Below are positions 8,246 to 17,525 of a DNA stretch of 64,000 nucleotides, in pieces. Positions within the stretch are counted from its first letter, which is position 1, and every line of letters begins with the position of its first letter. Below the pieces are notes generated by a model. It ran no database searches. It saw only the letters and a list, made by a program, of their open reading frames with translations, and was not told where the DNA came from. The translations under genes and the position numbers were made by a program. The stretch is from an uncultured Muribaculaceae bacterium. GTDB lineage: Bacteria > Bacteroidota > Bacteroidia > Bacteroidales > Muribaculaceae. The stretch is taken from assembly GCA_910584665.1 (NCBI GenBank), contig CAJUBL010000004.1:1-64000 (forward strand), in the 5' to 3' direction.

Positions 8246-8277
8246 CAAAAATAGTATAAAACCGTAAGGTTTACAAA
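8246..8277 (-). promoter_or_regulatory. Bacteroidetes promoter for the polyferredoxin/DXS-like operon
   Basis: Read on the minus strand, TTTG (8277-8274), a 20-base spacer and TATTTTTG (8253-8246) match the Bacteroidetes -33/-7 consensus exactly. A start about 7 bases downstream leaves a leader of roughly 15 bases before the ATG at 8224. Confidence 0.65.
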
Positions 8278-8392
8278 GCGGTTAATATGTAGATTGACGT
8301 TAAAAGTTTTAAATTTCCGCTGAAAATAAATTAAATAAATTTATAAAGAAGTATATGATGCATAAATAATGCTTTTACTCACGGATTTTACG

Positions 8393-8400
8393 TAACTTTG
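8393..8400 (+). promoter_or_regulatory. Candidate -7 box for the exonuclease operon
   Basis: TAACTTTG matches TAnnTTTG and lies 49 bases before the ATG at 8450. The -33 region is weak. It forms a divergent promoter pair with the box at 8246-8277. Confidence 0.5.
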
Positions 8401-8449
8401 TACTCCGACTAACGGAATTCCAGCTATTGGCTTCCATTGTTTGACCGTA

Positions 8450-9064
8450 ATGCTCACGATAGACAAAAAACAGATATCACCGATGCCGACCGCCCGATTT
8501 GGCGGAAGACGCACAATCGTCATCGACGATGCCGCCGATGCCCGTCAGGCTGTGGCGTATCTCTCCAAACAGACCGCCATCGGATTCGATACCGAAACGC
8601 GTCCTTCATTCCGGAAGGGGGACACCCATAAGGTCGCACTGATACAGCTGTCGACCGAGGATGAGTGTTTCCTGTTCCGCACGTGTATGATGGGATTCAC
8701 CGAGCCACTGGTGAGACTTATGGAGAATCCCGATGTACTGAAAGTAGGCCTGTCGACCAAAGACGATTTCCACGGTCTCAACCAGCTGTCGCCCTGCCAT
8801 CCGGCGGGTGTGGTAGAACTGCAGGAATACGTCAGGCGATACGGAATAGCCGACATGTCGCTTCAGAAAGTGTATGCCATAATATTCGGCGAGCATATAT
8901 CCAAAGGGCAACGCCTGACCAACTGGGAAGCCAAAGAACTGACACCCGGCCAGATATCATATGCATCACTCGATGCATGGGCATGCCTCATCATATACAA
9001 TCATCTGAGACTCGGTCTGTTTGATCCGAGCAAGAGTCCTTATAAAAAAGAATCGGAAGAATGA
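8450..9064 (+). CDS. RNase D-like DEDDy 3'-5' exonuclease domain protein
   Basis: This 204-residue single-domain protein has the DEDDy exonuclease signatures: IGFDTETRP (first Asp and Glu), KVGLSTKDDFHGL (second Asp region) and YASLDAWACL (Tyr and last Asp). It lacks the HRDC domains of full RNase D and resembles the short Bacteroidales 3'-5' exonucleases. The ATG at 8450 is preferred over an in-frame TTG three codons upstream. Its TGA overlaps the ATG of the next small gene (ATGA), so the two are translationally coupled. It likely trims RNA 3' ends; the substrate is not evident. Confidence 0.85.
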   Translation: MLTIDKKQISPMPTARFGGRRTIVIDDAADARQAVAYLSKQTAIGFDTETRPSFRKGDTHKVALIQLSTEDECFLFRTCMMGFTEPLVRLMENPDVLKVGLSTKDDFHGLNQLSPCHPAGVVELQEYVRRYGIADMSLQKVYAIIFGEHISKGQRLTNWEAKELTPGQISYASLDAWACLIIYNHLRLGLFDPSKSPYKKESEE

Positions 9065-9261
9065 AGAAATACAATCTCATACCGTTGCTGCTTGCCGCCT
9101 ATCTCGGGTTCATGTGTTATCTGGGTTACCCCTACTACATATCGGGAGCCTACTCGCCGCTACGATACTTCGGGGTCGCCGCTCTGTCGGCAGGCTGTAT
9201 AATAATCCTCCGCGTGGTAATGAAACGGCGTGCCGACAAACATAACTCCAAAGACAACTGA
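9061..9261 (+). CDS. Small two-helix membrane protein, unknown function
   Basis: This 66-residue protein has two hydrophobic segments (about residues 6-27 and 35-53) and a basic, charged tail (KRRADKHNSKDN). Its ATG overlaps the exonuclease stop by 4 bases, which argues that it is real. I do not recognise a family. It lies 43 bases upstream of the S9 peptidase gene. Confidence 0.6.
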   Translation: MKKYNLIPLLLAAYLGFMCYLGYPYYISGAYSPLRYFGVAALSAGCIIILRVVMKRRADKHNSKDN

Positions 9262-9304
9262 CATAACATCCGGAATCCTCATATAGAATCAACACTCAAC
9301 AGAT

Positions 9305-11431
9305 ATGAACCGATTAACAATCATCACAATGGGCATTGTGACCCTGTCATCGACCATGACATCATGCAACAACAAGCGCATAGAGTATCCTGCCGCTCCA
9401 CAGGACGAAACAGTCGACCGGTATTTCGAACTGACAATAGCCGATCCATACCGTCCCTTAGAGAACGACACAGCCCAGGCGACCAAGGAATGGGTTGAAG
9501 CTGAGAACAAGGTGACCAGAGAGTATCTTGACCGGATACCTTACAGACAGAAAATCCACAACCGCCTGACCAGCTTGCAGAACTATCCCAAAATGGGTCT
9601 CATATCGCTGGCGCCCGACGGCAGGTATTACTATTATCTCAACAAAGGTCTTGAGAATCAATCAAAACTGTATCGTCGTGACTCTATAAACGGTGAGGGT
9701 AAAGTGTGGCTCGATCCCAACGGTCTGAGCGACGACGGCACTGTCGCACTGAAAGGAATAACTTTCTCCAACGACGGGAAATACATGGCCTATACCATCT
9801 CGCGCAACGGCAGCGACTGGGTAGAGATATACGTGATGGACACTGCTGACGGCCATCTCCTTGACGATCACATCGAGTGGGCCAAGTTTACCGATGCCGC
9901 GTGGTGCGGGGATGGATTCTATTACAGCGCCTACGACCGTCCCGGCGAAGGAAAAGAATTCTCAAACGCCAACGAGAATCACCGCATATATTACCACAGG
10001 CTCGGCACACCTCAGAGTGAGGACCAGCTGGCCTACACCGATCCCGAGCACCCGCTACACTTCCACTCGGCCTACGTGCCTGACTCTGAAGACATGCTCT
10101 TTGTGATAGGAGGCGGTGACGGCTTCGGCAACTCGGTCATGTTCAGAGACATCAGAAAGACCGGATCAGACTGGAAGGTTATGGAGCCGAATCAGGACAC
10201 TGAGGTAAACATCATAGACATCATAGACGGTGAGATATATTTCACCACAACTTACGGAGCAGAACGCCGCAGACTTATGAAGACATCCGTCGCCAATCCC
10301 GATAAGACCAACTGGAAAGAGGTTGTGGGAGAACAGGAAGGTGTACTGACATCGGCCCAGCGTACCGGATCAAGGCTTCTCCTGACCTACGAACAGGATG
10401 CGGCCAACAGGGCATTCATCTACAACACTGACGGCAGCCTTGTGAACGAGATCAAACTGCCGGAATTCTCGTCGGCTGCATTCTCTACAAGTGACAGAAA
10501 CGATGATATATTCTACCGTGCCACCTCGATGGCACTGCCCCCCACGATATACAGATATGACGCAGCCAGCAATACCTCGTCTGTAGAGATGGCTCCTGAA
10601 ATAGATAACTTCAATCCCGATGACTATGTTACCGAGCAGGTGTTCTATACCTCGGCCGACGGTACCAGAGTACCTATGTCACTGACCTACCGCAAGGGAC
10701 TGGAACGCAACGGTAAGAATCCGGTGTATCTCTACGGTTACGGCGGCTTCAATGTCTCGCTCAATCCGGGTTTCTCTCCCAACCGTGTACTATGGCTCGA
10801 GAACGGCGGAATATATGCCGAGACGAATCTGCGAGGCGGCGGCGAATACGGTGAGTCGTGGCACGAAGCCGGTACCAAAATGAATAAGCTTAACGTTTTC
10901 AACGACTTTATCTCAGCCGCCAGGTACCTTATCGACGAGGGATGGACATCGCCCGACTATCTCGCCATCGAGGGAGGCAGCAACGGAGGCCTGCTCATAG
11001 GGGCAACAGTCAATATGTGTCCCGAGTTATTCAGGGTAGCCATACCGCGCGTGGGGGTGATGGACATGATGCGCTACCACCTGTTCACGATAGGCTGGAA
11101 CTGGGCATCGGATTACGGACGCTCGGATGACTCGCAGGAAATGGCAGAATATCTGTACAGCTACTCTCCACTGCACAACATCAGTAATGACGGTACTCCC
11201 TATCCCGCCATCATGGTGACAACAGCCGACCATGACGACCGCGTTGTCCCGGCACACTCGTTCAAGTATGCCGCCACACTGCAGGCCAGCAATACCGGCG
11301 ACGCACCCAAACTGATCCGTATAGACTCAAAGGCCGGACACGGTGCAGGGAAGCCCGTCAGCAAGGTTATCGATGAGTATGCAGACATCTATTCGTTCAT
11401 CTTCTACAACATGGGACTCGAACCCAGGTGA
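9305..11431 (+). CDS. Prolyl oligopeptidase family (S9A) lipoprotein peptidase
   Basis: The 708-residue protein starts with a signal peptide and a lipobox-like end (SSTMTSC, Cys at 20), then the S9A propeller domain and a C-terminal alpha/beta hydrolase. The nucleophile is Ser559 in EGGSNGG, the aspartate lies in DHDDRVVP (about 642-646), and the histidine in AGHGAG near the end. Length and motifs are those of prolyl oligopeptidases, which cut short peptides after proline. The lipoprotein signal puts it in the periplasm or outer membrane, consistent with peptide scavenging. The following lipoprotein gene starts 24 bases downstream. Confidence 0.9.
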   Translation: MNRLTIITMGIVTLSSTMTSCNNKRIEYPAAPQDETVDRYFELTIADPYRPLENDTAQATKEWVEAENKVTREYLDRIPYRQKIHNRLTSLQNYPKMGLISLAPDGRYYYYLNKGLENQSKLYRRDSINGEGKVWLDPNGLSDDGTVALKGITFSNDGKYMAYTISRNGSDWVEIYVMDTADGHLLDDHIEWAKFTDAAWCGDGFYYSAYDRPGEGKEFSNANENHRIYYHRLGTPQSEDQLAYTDPEHPLHFHSAYVPDSEDMLFVIGGGDGFGNSVMFRDIRKTGSDWKVMEPNQDTEVNIIDIIDGEIYFTTTYGAERRRLMKTSVANPDKTNWKEVVGEQEGVLTSAQRTGSRLLLTYEQDAANRAFIYNTDGSLVNEIKLPEFSSAAFSTSDRNDDIFYRATSMALPPTIYRYDAASNTSSVEMAPEIDNFNPDDYVTEQVFYTSADGTRVPMSLTYRKGLERNGKNPVYLYGYGGFNVSLNPGFSPNRVLWLENGGIYAETNLRGGGEYGESWHEAGTKMNKLNVFNDFISAARYLIDEGWTSPDYLAIEGGSNGGLLIGATVNMCPELFRVAIPRVGVMDMMRYHLFTIGWNWASDYGRSDDSQEMAEYLYSYSPLHNISNDGTPYPAIMVTTADHDDRVVPAHSFKYAATLQASNTGDAPKLIRIDSKAGHGAGKPVSKVIDEYADIYSFIFYNMGLEPR

Positions 11432-11455
11432 GTCGAGAACATACAAGACTGAATA

Positions 11456-12370
11456 TTGAAACAGTGGATTAACATATCGGCCGTGATACTGATAGCATCG
11501 TCGCTATCGGGATGCTTCACGGGCATCGAGAGTACACCTAAGATCACGGCACGCGACGTCAGACGCCAGCATGCGACAGAAACGCCAGAGATGTCCTATG
11601 CCCGCGATGTCACCGGAGAACCGGTGGCATCGTGGAGCTCAGGCAAGAAATTTATTGTAAGCCCCGGCAAGATATCGTTCGCACTCACCCCTATCCCCAC
11701 AGCCGACCGTCTGGAACCTGGCGATACCTTACGATATGCAGGGCTACAACCTGTCAGATCAATGACCGACATTGACGATACAATTGTAGTACTGACGACC
11801 ATGACGGGTGACACACTCCAGTATCGTATACAGGAGCCCATAGAGGAAGTCATGAAACGAACGACGCTCGAAATCCCATTCACAATCGAGATGACACTTG
11901 TAGACAAAGCCTCGGCGCTGATGGACGGGAATGACTACTACATCACCACACCGGTATGGTTCAACGAGAACGGAGACAATATCACCGGACGTAAACTTGT
12001 AAAGATCCATGTCGACAGCATTACCGCAGGCAACACAAACTATCCTCTCGCTGTCCATTTCACCGATATCGACGGCAACAGGTCGAGAGTGTATATGTCG
12101 ACCGGAACAAGCCGGAGTGCCACACGGAACTTCGAAACACTCTTCTCGCTTACAGATCCACGCCAGAGATACAAGGATATCAATGATGACGTGTGGGACT
12201 GTATCACATGGTCAGCCGTGAAGCCGGAGATGACCCGCGAGGAATGCCGTCTGTCACTGGGGAATCCGCGGGAAGTCGTCCGCGGACACTACCTGGAGCG
12301 CTGGAGCTATGATAACGGATATATACTGATATTTGACGACGGATATCTAAGCGACATAAGAATACGCTGA
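11456..12370 (+). CDS. Conserved hypothetical lipoprotein with TTG start
   Basis: This 304-residue protein has a signal peptide ending in the lipobox LSGC (Cys at 20). I do not recognise a domain; the middle is beta-rich, and the C-terminus (TREECRLSLGNPREV, then RWSYDNGYILIFDDGYLSDI) resembles the compact end of SmpA/BamE-like lipoproteins, a weak impression. The only possible start that preserves the signal peptide is TTG at 11456; no in-frame ATG exists near it and a stop lies two codons upstream. Its TGA overlaps the ATG of the next gene by one base. Confidence 0.6.
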   Translation: MKQWINISAVILIASSLSGCFTGIESTPKITARDVRRQHATETPEMSYARDVTGEPVASWSSGKKFIVSPGKISFALTPIPTADRLEPGDTLRYAGLQPVRSMTDIDDTIVVLTTMTGDTLQYRIQEPIEEVMKRTTLEIPFTIEMTLVDKASALMDGNDYYITTPVWFNENGDNITGRKLVKIHVDSITAGNTNYPLAVHFTDIDGNRSRVYMSTGTSRSATRNFETLFSLTDPRQRYKDINDDVWDCITWSAVKPEMTREECRLSLGNPREVVRGHYLERWSYDNGYILIFDDGYLSDIRIR

Positions 12371-13131
12371 TGAAACTCACTTTTCTCGGAACCGGAACAT
12401 CAACCGGCATTCCGGTACTGGGATGCCGGTGTCGGACGTGCCGGTCAACCGACCCGCACGACCGAAGGCTACGTACATCGGCGTTGCTGACAACAGACGA
12501 TAAAAGACATATCATGATCGACTGCGGCCCGGACATGCGACAGCAACTGCTCAGGTATCACAACGGTACTATCGATGGCGTACTCATCACCCACAGCCAC
12601 TATGATCACGTGGGTGGAGTCGACGACCTGCGCACACTCTCATACACCAGCGGCATTGACATATACTGCCGGGAGGATGTATCCGACGACCTCAGACGTG
12701 TGCTTCCGTACTGCTTCAACAACTCCGGATACCCCAATGTAGCATGGCTCAGGCTCAACAACATCAGAGAGCTGACACCATTCATAGCGGCCGGACTGAA
12801 AGTAACTCCGCTGCCTGTGATACATGGAAGGCTACCTATACTGGGATTCCTGACAGGCCGGCTCGCCTACATAACCGACGCCACCATTATTCCGCCAGAA
12901 ACCATAGATGTCATAAGAGGAATTGATACACTGGTAATCAATGCATTGAGGCATTCAGTCAATCCGACGCACCAGAACCTCGAACAAGCCCTCGATGTCA
13001 TAAAAAAAGCAGGTCCCCGTCGGACCTACCTAATCCACATGTCCCACCAGATGGGACTTCACGCCGAAGAATCACCCAGACTGCCGGCTGGCATAGAGTT
13101 TGCATATGACGGGCTGGAAATAGAGATATGA
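12370..13131 (+). CDS. MBL-fold metallo-hydrolase, PhnP-like phosphodiesterase
   Basis: The 253-residue protein shows the beta-lactamase-fold zinc motif THSHYDHVGGVDDLR, and near the N-terminus GTGTSTGIPVLGCRCRTC, whose cysteines match the extra zinc site of PhnP-type phosphodiesterases. The IDCGPDMRQQLL segment and the late histidines (LIHMSHQMG) fit the same group. Relatives hydrolyse cyclic phosphate esters; the substrate here is unknown, and no phn genes are nearby. It overlaps the preceding lipoprotein gene by one base and is the last of the 8450-13131 series. Confidence 0.8.
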   Translation: MKLTFLGTGTSTGIPVLGCRCRTCRSTDPHDRRLRTSALLTTDDKRHIMIDCGPDMRQQLLRYHNGTIDGVLITHSHYDHVGGVDDLRTLSYTSGIDIYCREDVSDDLRRVLPYCFNNSGYPNVAWLRLNNIRELTPFIAAGLKVTPLPVIHGRLPILGFLTGRLAYITDATIIPPETIDVIRGIDTLVINALRHSVNPTHQNLEQALDVIKKAGPRRTYLIHMSHQMGLHAEESPRLPAGIEFAYDGLEIEI

Positions 13132-13195
13132 CAACCCTTCACATGCCGAACGGGACACATGAGCATACCAGCCATGCGGCACAATACAACCCGCT

Positions 13196-14842
13196 CTATC
13201 TGTAGAGGTAGCGTCTGATGGAGTGCTTTGGAGTTTTCTCGAACGGCTCATCCATTATCTCAATTCCTTTTACTTTAGCATAGGCCGGAAGCTGTCTGTT
13301 CAGCATCACAATATTTTCGTCCATCTGGCTTTTTACCTGATCAGAAGACAGTTTCAGTTTCTTCACGGTGTCTTCATCGGGCACAACCAGTGCTATTATT
13401 GAGCCTTCACGGTCTACCACGATCGATTCCATAACCAGCGGATAGTGATTCAGCAGTCCCTCAATCTCCTCAGGATATATATTCTGACCCGATGGTCCGA
13501 GTATCATAGTCTTGCTGCGCCCACGTATATATATAAAACCATCACTATCCCGGGTACACATGTCGCCTGTATTCATCCATCCATCCCTGAACACAGCATC
13601 CGTAGCCTCAGGATTCTTATAATATCCATGCATGACATTATCTCCACGCACCCACAGTTCTCCGGGAATATTCTCAGGATCGGGAGAGTCAATACGCGTC
13701 TCCATGCGTGTCACGGTCAATCCACATGAACGTGCTTTGAATACGTCAGGCGAAGCGTAGGCTATAAGAGGCGCACACTCTGTCATTCCATATCCCACAG
13801 TATAAGGAAAACGTATGCGTCTGAGAAAGTTTTCGACCTCAGGTGCAAGAGCTGCGCCCCCGACGACCACCATTACGAGGTTGCCTCCGAAGGCACTTTT
13901 CATCTGCCTGAGTATCTTATTATAGACAATACGGCTGACTCCGGGTATGGCACATAATATCTTCATCAGAGGCTTCCTCAGCACCGGAAATATTTTACCG
14001 GTGACAATCTTCTCTATAACGAGAGGTACCGTAATGACAATCTTGGGCCTGACCTGAGCGAAGGCGTCAAGCAGAATCTTGGGAGAAGGCACACGCCCGA
14101 GAAACTGTACATGAGCTCCTTTCATTATGGGAAAAATCAGCTCGACAAGCAGACCATACATATGAGCCATAGGGAGCATGCTGAGCATACCGTCTCCAGG
14201 CCCCAGATACGGGATCTCGTCGACTGCGAAACGTGCGTTGCTCATTAGATTGCCATAGGTAAGCATCACCCCCTTTGAAAAACCGGTGGATCCTGATGTA
14301 TAGTTAATAATCATAATATCATCAGGCCTGTCATCATAGTATTTTACATCAGCGGCTGTAAATCCACGCGGATAACGTTCCGCAAAGATCCGGTCTATAT
14401 CATCACGGAAAGACCTGAAAGTGTCAGTCCTGCAGTCAAGCAGTTCAAAACCGGCTATTTTAAAAACACACTTCAGGGCAGGCATATCATTATGGTCAAG
14501 AGACTGCCATATTGACTCGTCGACAAACAGCAATACCGAGTCGCTGTGATTTACAAGATGATGTATATTATCGGGTTTGAACTCATTGAGTATAGGAACG
14601 ACAACGGCACCATATGTCACCGTAGCAAAAAATACCAGTGCCCACTCCGACGAGTTACGGCCGCAAAGGGCAATCTTATCCCCCGGCCTGATTCCTATCT
14701 CCTCAAAATACAGATGTAACCGTGCTATATTACCGGCTGCCGCAGCATATGTGTAAGTACCGCCTGTCAGATCGCTGAGAGCAGGACAATCCCAATGATT
14801 ACAGATTGACAGCGCGATATTTTTATTGAAACTTTCTTTCAT
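13196..14842 (-). CDS. AMP-binding long-chain acyl-CoA ligase
   Basis: This 548-residue ANL-superfamily adenylating enzyme carries the phosphate loop INYTSGSTGFSKG, the VGYGMTECAPL motif, NTGDMCTRDSDGF and the hinge/lysine region GRSKTMILGPSGQN, with a C-terminal catalytic Lys near TPKHSIRR. It would activate a fatty acid to an acyl-AMP and then acyl-CoA at the inner membrane. It stands alone, convergent with the MBL gene (64 bases between, no clear terminator) and divergent from the TlpA-like gene. Confidence 0.88.
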   Translation of the reverse strand: MKESFNKNIALSICNHWDCPALSDLTGGTYTYAAAAGNIARLHLYFEEIGIRPGDKIALCGRNSSEWALVFFATVTYGAVVVPILNEFKPDNIHHLVNHSDSVLLFVDESIWQSLDHNDMPALKCVFKIAGFELLDCRTDTFRSFRDDIDRIFAERYPRGFTAADVKYYDDRPDDIMIINYTSGSTGFSKGVMLTYGNLMSNARFAVDEIPYLGPGDGMLSMLPMAHMYGLLVELIFPIMKGAHVQFLGRVPSPKILLDAFAQVRPKIVITVPLVIEKIVTGKIFPVLRKPLMKILCAIPGVSRIVYNKILRQMKSAFGGNLVMVVVGGAALAPEVENFLRRIRFPYTVGYGMTECAPLIAYASPDVFKARSCGLTVTRMETRIDSPDPENIPGELWVRGDNVMHGYYKNPEATDAVFRDGWMNTGDMCTRDSDGFIYIRGRSKTMILGPSGQNIYPEEIEGLLNHYPLVMESIVVDREGSIIALVVPDEDTVKKLKLSSDQVKSQMDENIVMLNRQLPAYAKVKGIEIMDEPFEKTPKHSIRRYLYR

Positions 14843-14894
14843 GAAATTAGGTCAAATATTGGTGTTTTTGAAAACATCAGCTCAAATACAACAA

Positions 14895-14927
14895 CAAATA
14901 TAATACTAAAAAGTTAACATGTCCAAA
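14895..14927 (-). promoter_or_regulatory. Candidate promoter for the acyl-CoA ligase
   Basis: On the minus strand, TTTG (14927-14924) and TATATTTG (14902-14895) are 21 bases apart, matching the Bacteroidetes pattern. A second -7-like TATGTTTG lies at 14946-14939. The leader to the ATG at 14842 would be about 45 bases. Confidence 0.45.
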
Positions 14928-15029
14928 GTATCGGCCTACAAACATAACATAAGAAGTAGTATCGCCTGAAAAATAGTGCAATAAATGAACAAAATACTAT
15001 GTAAAAACGTTAATTCAAATATATTATTG

Positions 15030-15037
15030 TACATTTG
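15030..15037 (+). promoter_or_regulatory. Candidate -7 box for the TlpA-like lipoprotein
   Basis: TACATTTG fits TAnnTTTG. It overlaps the upstream, unlikely start codon at 15035 and so supports the ATG at 15095. The -33 element is poor. Confidence 0.45.
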
Positions 15038-15094
15038 CAGTCATCAATCAAAAACAACAACTCAACTATTTATAAAACACCTATTACTAAAAGT

Positions 15095-16168
15095 ATGAAA
15101 ATCAAAACATTTGCAGTCTATGTCCTTGCATCGGCCGCCATGGTATCATGCACCGACAAAAAAGACGGAGCGGGGGACTACAATCTCACCGTCAACTTCG
15201 AAGATCCGTCGGCTGACGGAACCATGGCTTTCCTCAGCTCGTTTGATTCGGGCGACAAGATCGACAGCGTGACAATTGCCGACAGCAAGGCTATTTTTAC
15301 CGGAAGTGTTGAGGAACCTACTATTGTAGTGGTATCCTATAACGGCAACCGCGGTTATCGCTTCATCCTGGAGAGCGGCAATACCGAGGTCAGGAACGGA
15401 CGCGCCATCAGCAATCTCAACGACCGTTTCAGGGCTTTCACCGATGACTACCGCGCCCGTTACGATTCGATACGCAATCTCATAGAACAGACAAAGGACG
15501 AAGCCGAGCATACCGCAATGGTAAATGCCGGCCGTCTGCACCTTGACTCTGTAATGAGCGAGACGATGATCGCCAATATCTACAACCCCATCGGCTATAT
15601 GATAATGCTTGACAAAGCATCAGGAATGGAAGTCGAGGAGTTCTCCGAGTTCCTAAAACAATATCCCCATCTCACCAAGTTCAAACGCATCGACTCTATC
15701 AAAAAGCATTTCGATGCCGTCGAAGCCACATCGGCCGGAAAGACATACACCGACTTCGAGATCAATCAGAACGGCGAGACCGTGAAACTCAGCGACTATG
15801 TAAAACCCGGCCAATACACGCTGGTCGATTTCTGGGCAAGCTGGTGCGGTCCCTGCAAGAAAGAGATAGCCATAATCAGACAGCTCTACGAGAAATACAA
15901 TGCAAAAGGTCTCGAGGTAGTAGGTGTTGATGTATGGGAGACACCCGAACAGGCTCAGGAATACCTGAACGAGAATCCGTTGCCATGGAACATCATGCTC
16001 ACCGGCGAAGGAAGCGAGATCACCGACAAATACGGCATCAACGGCATTCCATGCATCATCCTTATTGATCCGGAAGGCAAGATCGTAGCACGCGACCTGT
16101 TTGAAGAGGAACTTGTCAACACCGTATCTGAGGCTATGGGCGACCACACCGTCACCACCGAAAAATAA
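15095..16168 (+). CDS. TlpA-like thioredoxin-fold lipoprotein
   Basis: The 357-residue product has a signal peptide with lipobox MVSC, an N-terminal DUF4369-type beta domain (about residues 28-110), a helical linker, and a C-terminal thioredoxin domain with the redox motif WASWCGPCKKE and a cis-proline loop INGIPCII. Such proteins are periplasmic disulfide reductases found in many copies in Bacteroidales. I start at 15095 because the -7 box lies at 15030-15037 and the signal peptide begins there; an upstream in-frame start would add 20 residues. It is monocistronic, ending at a perfect hairpin. Confidence 0.85.
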   Translation: MKIKTFAVYVLASAAMVSCTDKKDGAGDYNLTVNFEDPSADGTMAFLSSFDSGDKIDSVTIADSKAIFTGSVEEPTIVVVSYNGNRGYRFILESGNTEVRNGRAISNLNDRFRAFTDDYRARYDSIRNLIEQTKDEAEHTAMVNAGRLHLDSVMSETMIANIYNPIGYMIMLDKASGMEVEEFSEFLKQYPHLTKFKRIDSIKKHFDAVEATSAGKTYTDFEINQNGETVKLSDYVKPGQYTLVDFWASWCGPCKKEIAIIRQLYEKYNAKGLEVVGVDVWETPEQAQEYLNENPLPWNIMLTGEGSEITDKYGINGIPCIILIDPEGKIVARDLFEEELVNTVSEAMGDHTVTTEK

Positions 16169-16190
16169 CCTGATACAGAACAGATACAAT

Positions 16191-16235
16191 AATAAATGAG
16201 GGTCCGGAAAGTAACTTTCCGGACCCTCATTTATT
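16191..16235. terminator. Perfect 21-bp bidirectional terminator hairpin
   Basis: A 21-base arm beginning AATAAATGAGGGTCC (16191-16211), a 3-base loop TAA and its exact complement (16215-16235) form a GC-centred stem flanked by A and T runs. It lies between two convergent genes and should stop transcription from both sides. Confidence 0.8.
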
Positions 16236-16248
16236 ATTGGAAAAATAC

Positions 16249-16785
16249 TCAGAAGCGGTAACCGATACCGACAGTGACAGAACCGGTCGAATAATGTCTG
16301 ACTCCGGTATATTTACCCTCAATGAAAAGCCGAAGGGTCTGTGTCGCATAAATATCAAACCCGCCTCCGATATTTATACCGAACTTAGTCTTACGGGTGG
16401 TTACATCGTCTCCCTCGACAATAGCAGGACTGGCAGTCTTGGGATGCAGACTCCACGAAGTGTAATTCAGACCGACAAGCGGATAGAAATCAATTCTATC
16501 ACTGATAACCGGAAGAGGCATATGCATGTTGACATTCAGAGCCAGTCCGTCAGTCTGGTTATGACGGAATATATATGTAAGATCAGGCGCAATCCTTAGC
16601 AGACGGTTTATACGATATTGAAAATACAGGCCTGCCACAGCACTCTCGTTGCGTGTATTATATCCGGCAGTAAGCCCCACCGTCTTCTCTCCTTTCTCAC
16701 CGGCGGCGAATGCTGCCGGACCCATTGTCATGGCAGCCATCGCCACCACAGTAGCTATCAGTCGATTAAAGATTTTCATATTCAT
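16249..16785 (-). CDS. Outer-membrane beta-barrel protein
   Basis: The 178-residue product has a signal peptide ending AAFAAGE, then alternating hydrophobic and polar strands rich in Tyr, Gly and Asn (LTAGYNTRNESAVAGLYFQY; DFYPLVGLNYTSW; FGINIGGGFDIYA), and ends in GIGYRF with a C-terminal Phe, the usual outer-membrane insertion signature. It resembles OmpW/OmpA-like eight-stranded barrels of Bacteroidales. Start ATG at 16785; a longer frame from 16806 overlaps the -7 box TAACTTTG at 16811-16804. Role not evident. Confidence 0.75.
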   Translation of the reverse strand: MNMKIFNRLIATVVAMAAMTMGPAAFAAGEKGEKTVGLTAGYNTRNESAVAGLYFQYRINRLLRIAPDLTYIFRHNQTDGLALNVNMHMPLPVISDRIDFYPLVGLNYTSWSLHPKTASPAIVEGDDVTTRKTKFGINIGGGFDIYATQTLRLFIEGKYTGVRHYSTGSVTVGIGYRF

Positions 16786-16803
16786 GTTTAAGTCTTGATG
16801 TGC

Positions 16804-16811
16804 CAAAGTTA
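16804..16811 (-). promoter_or_regulatory. Candidate -7 box for the outer-membrane barrel gene
   Basis: TAACTTTG on the minus strand lies 19 bases upstream of the ATG at 16785 and matches TAnnTTTG; no clear -33 element. A weaker divergent box TAACTTCG at 16834-16841 could serve ung. Confidence 0.45.
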
Positions 16812-16862
16812 AACAAATTAGAGAGAATTTTTGTAACTTCGCGGTGAAAAAAAATTCAAGCT

Positions 16863-17525
16863 ATGGACGTGAGAATCGAACAATCGTGGAAAGAGAAGCT
16901 CGGAGCCGAATGGGACAAAGAGTATTTTGCCAATCTTACAAGCTGGGTAAGAAAAGAATACTCCTCGACCACGGTTTTTCCACCAGCCTCCCGTATTTTC
17001 GCGGCTCTTGATATGACGCCTTTCGACAGCGTCAAAGTTGTGATCCTCGGCCAGGATCCATACCATGATATAGGACAGGCCAACGGCCTGTGTTTCTCTG
17101 TCGCACCCGGCGTTGCAATGCCTCCGTCACTGGTCAATATATTTAAGGAGGTAAATACCGATACCGGAGCACCTCTACCACAGGACGGAGACCTCAGCCG
17201 ATGGGCACGTCAGGGCGTGCTGCTGCTTAACTCCATCCTCACCGTCCGGGCCCACTCCGCCGCCTCCCACCGTGACCATGGCTGGGAGACATTCACAGAT
17301 GCCGTGATACGGGCGCTGGCCACAGAACGCGAAGGGCTGGTATTCATGCTGTGGGGATCATACGCCGCACGTAAAGGCGCATTCATCGACCGACGCAGAC
17401 ATCTGGTTCTGGAATCGGCCCACCCGTCTCCGTTGTCGGCCTATCGCGGTTTCTTCGGGAACCACCACTTCAGCCGCGCCAACGACTATCTGAGACAACA
17501 TGGCCGGGATCCAATCAAATGGTAG
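16863..17525 (+). CDS. ung: Uracil-DNA glycosylase
   Basis: This 220-residue family-1 UDG removes uracil from DNA in base-excision repair. The water-activating motif GQDPYH is at residues 63-68 with catalytic Asp65, and the minor-groove loop HPSPLS contains His187. Length is normal. Its last 26 bases overlap the long form of the T9SS plug protein frame; with the alternative GTG start of that gene there is no overlap. Confidence 0.97.
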   Translation: MDVRIEQSWKEKLGAEWDKEYFANLTSWVRKEYSSTTVFPPASRIFAALDMTPFDSVKVVILGQDPYHDIGQANGLCFSVAPGVAMPPSLVNIFKEVNTDTGAPLPQDGDLSRWARQGVLLLNSILTVRAHSAASHRDHGWETFTDAVIRALATEREGLVFMLWGSYAARKGAFIDRRRHLVLESAHPSPLSAYRGFFGNHHFSRANDYLRQHGRDPIKW

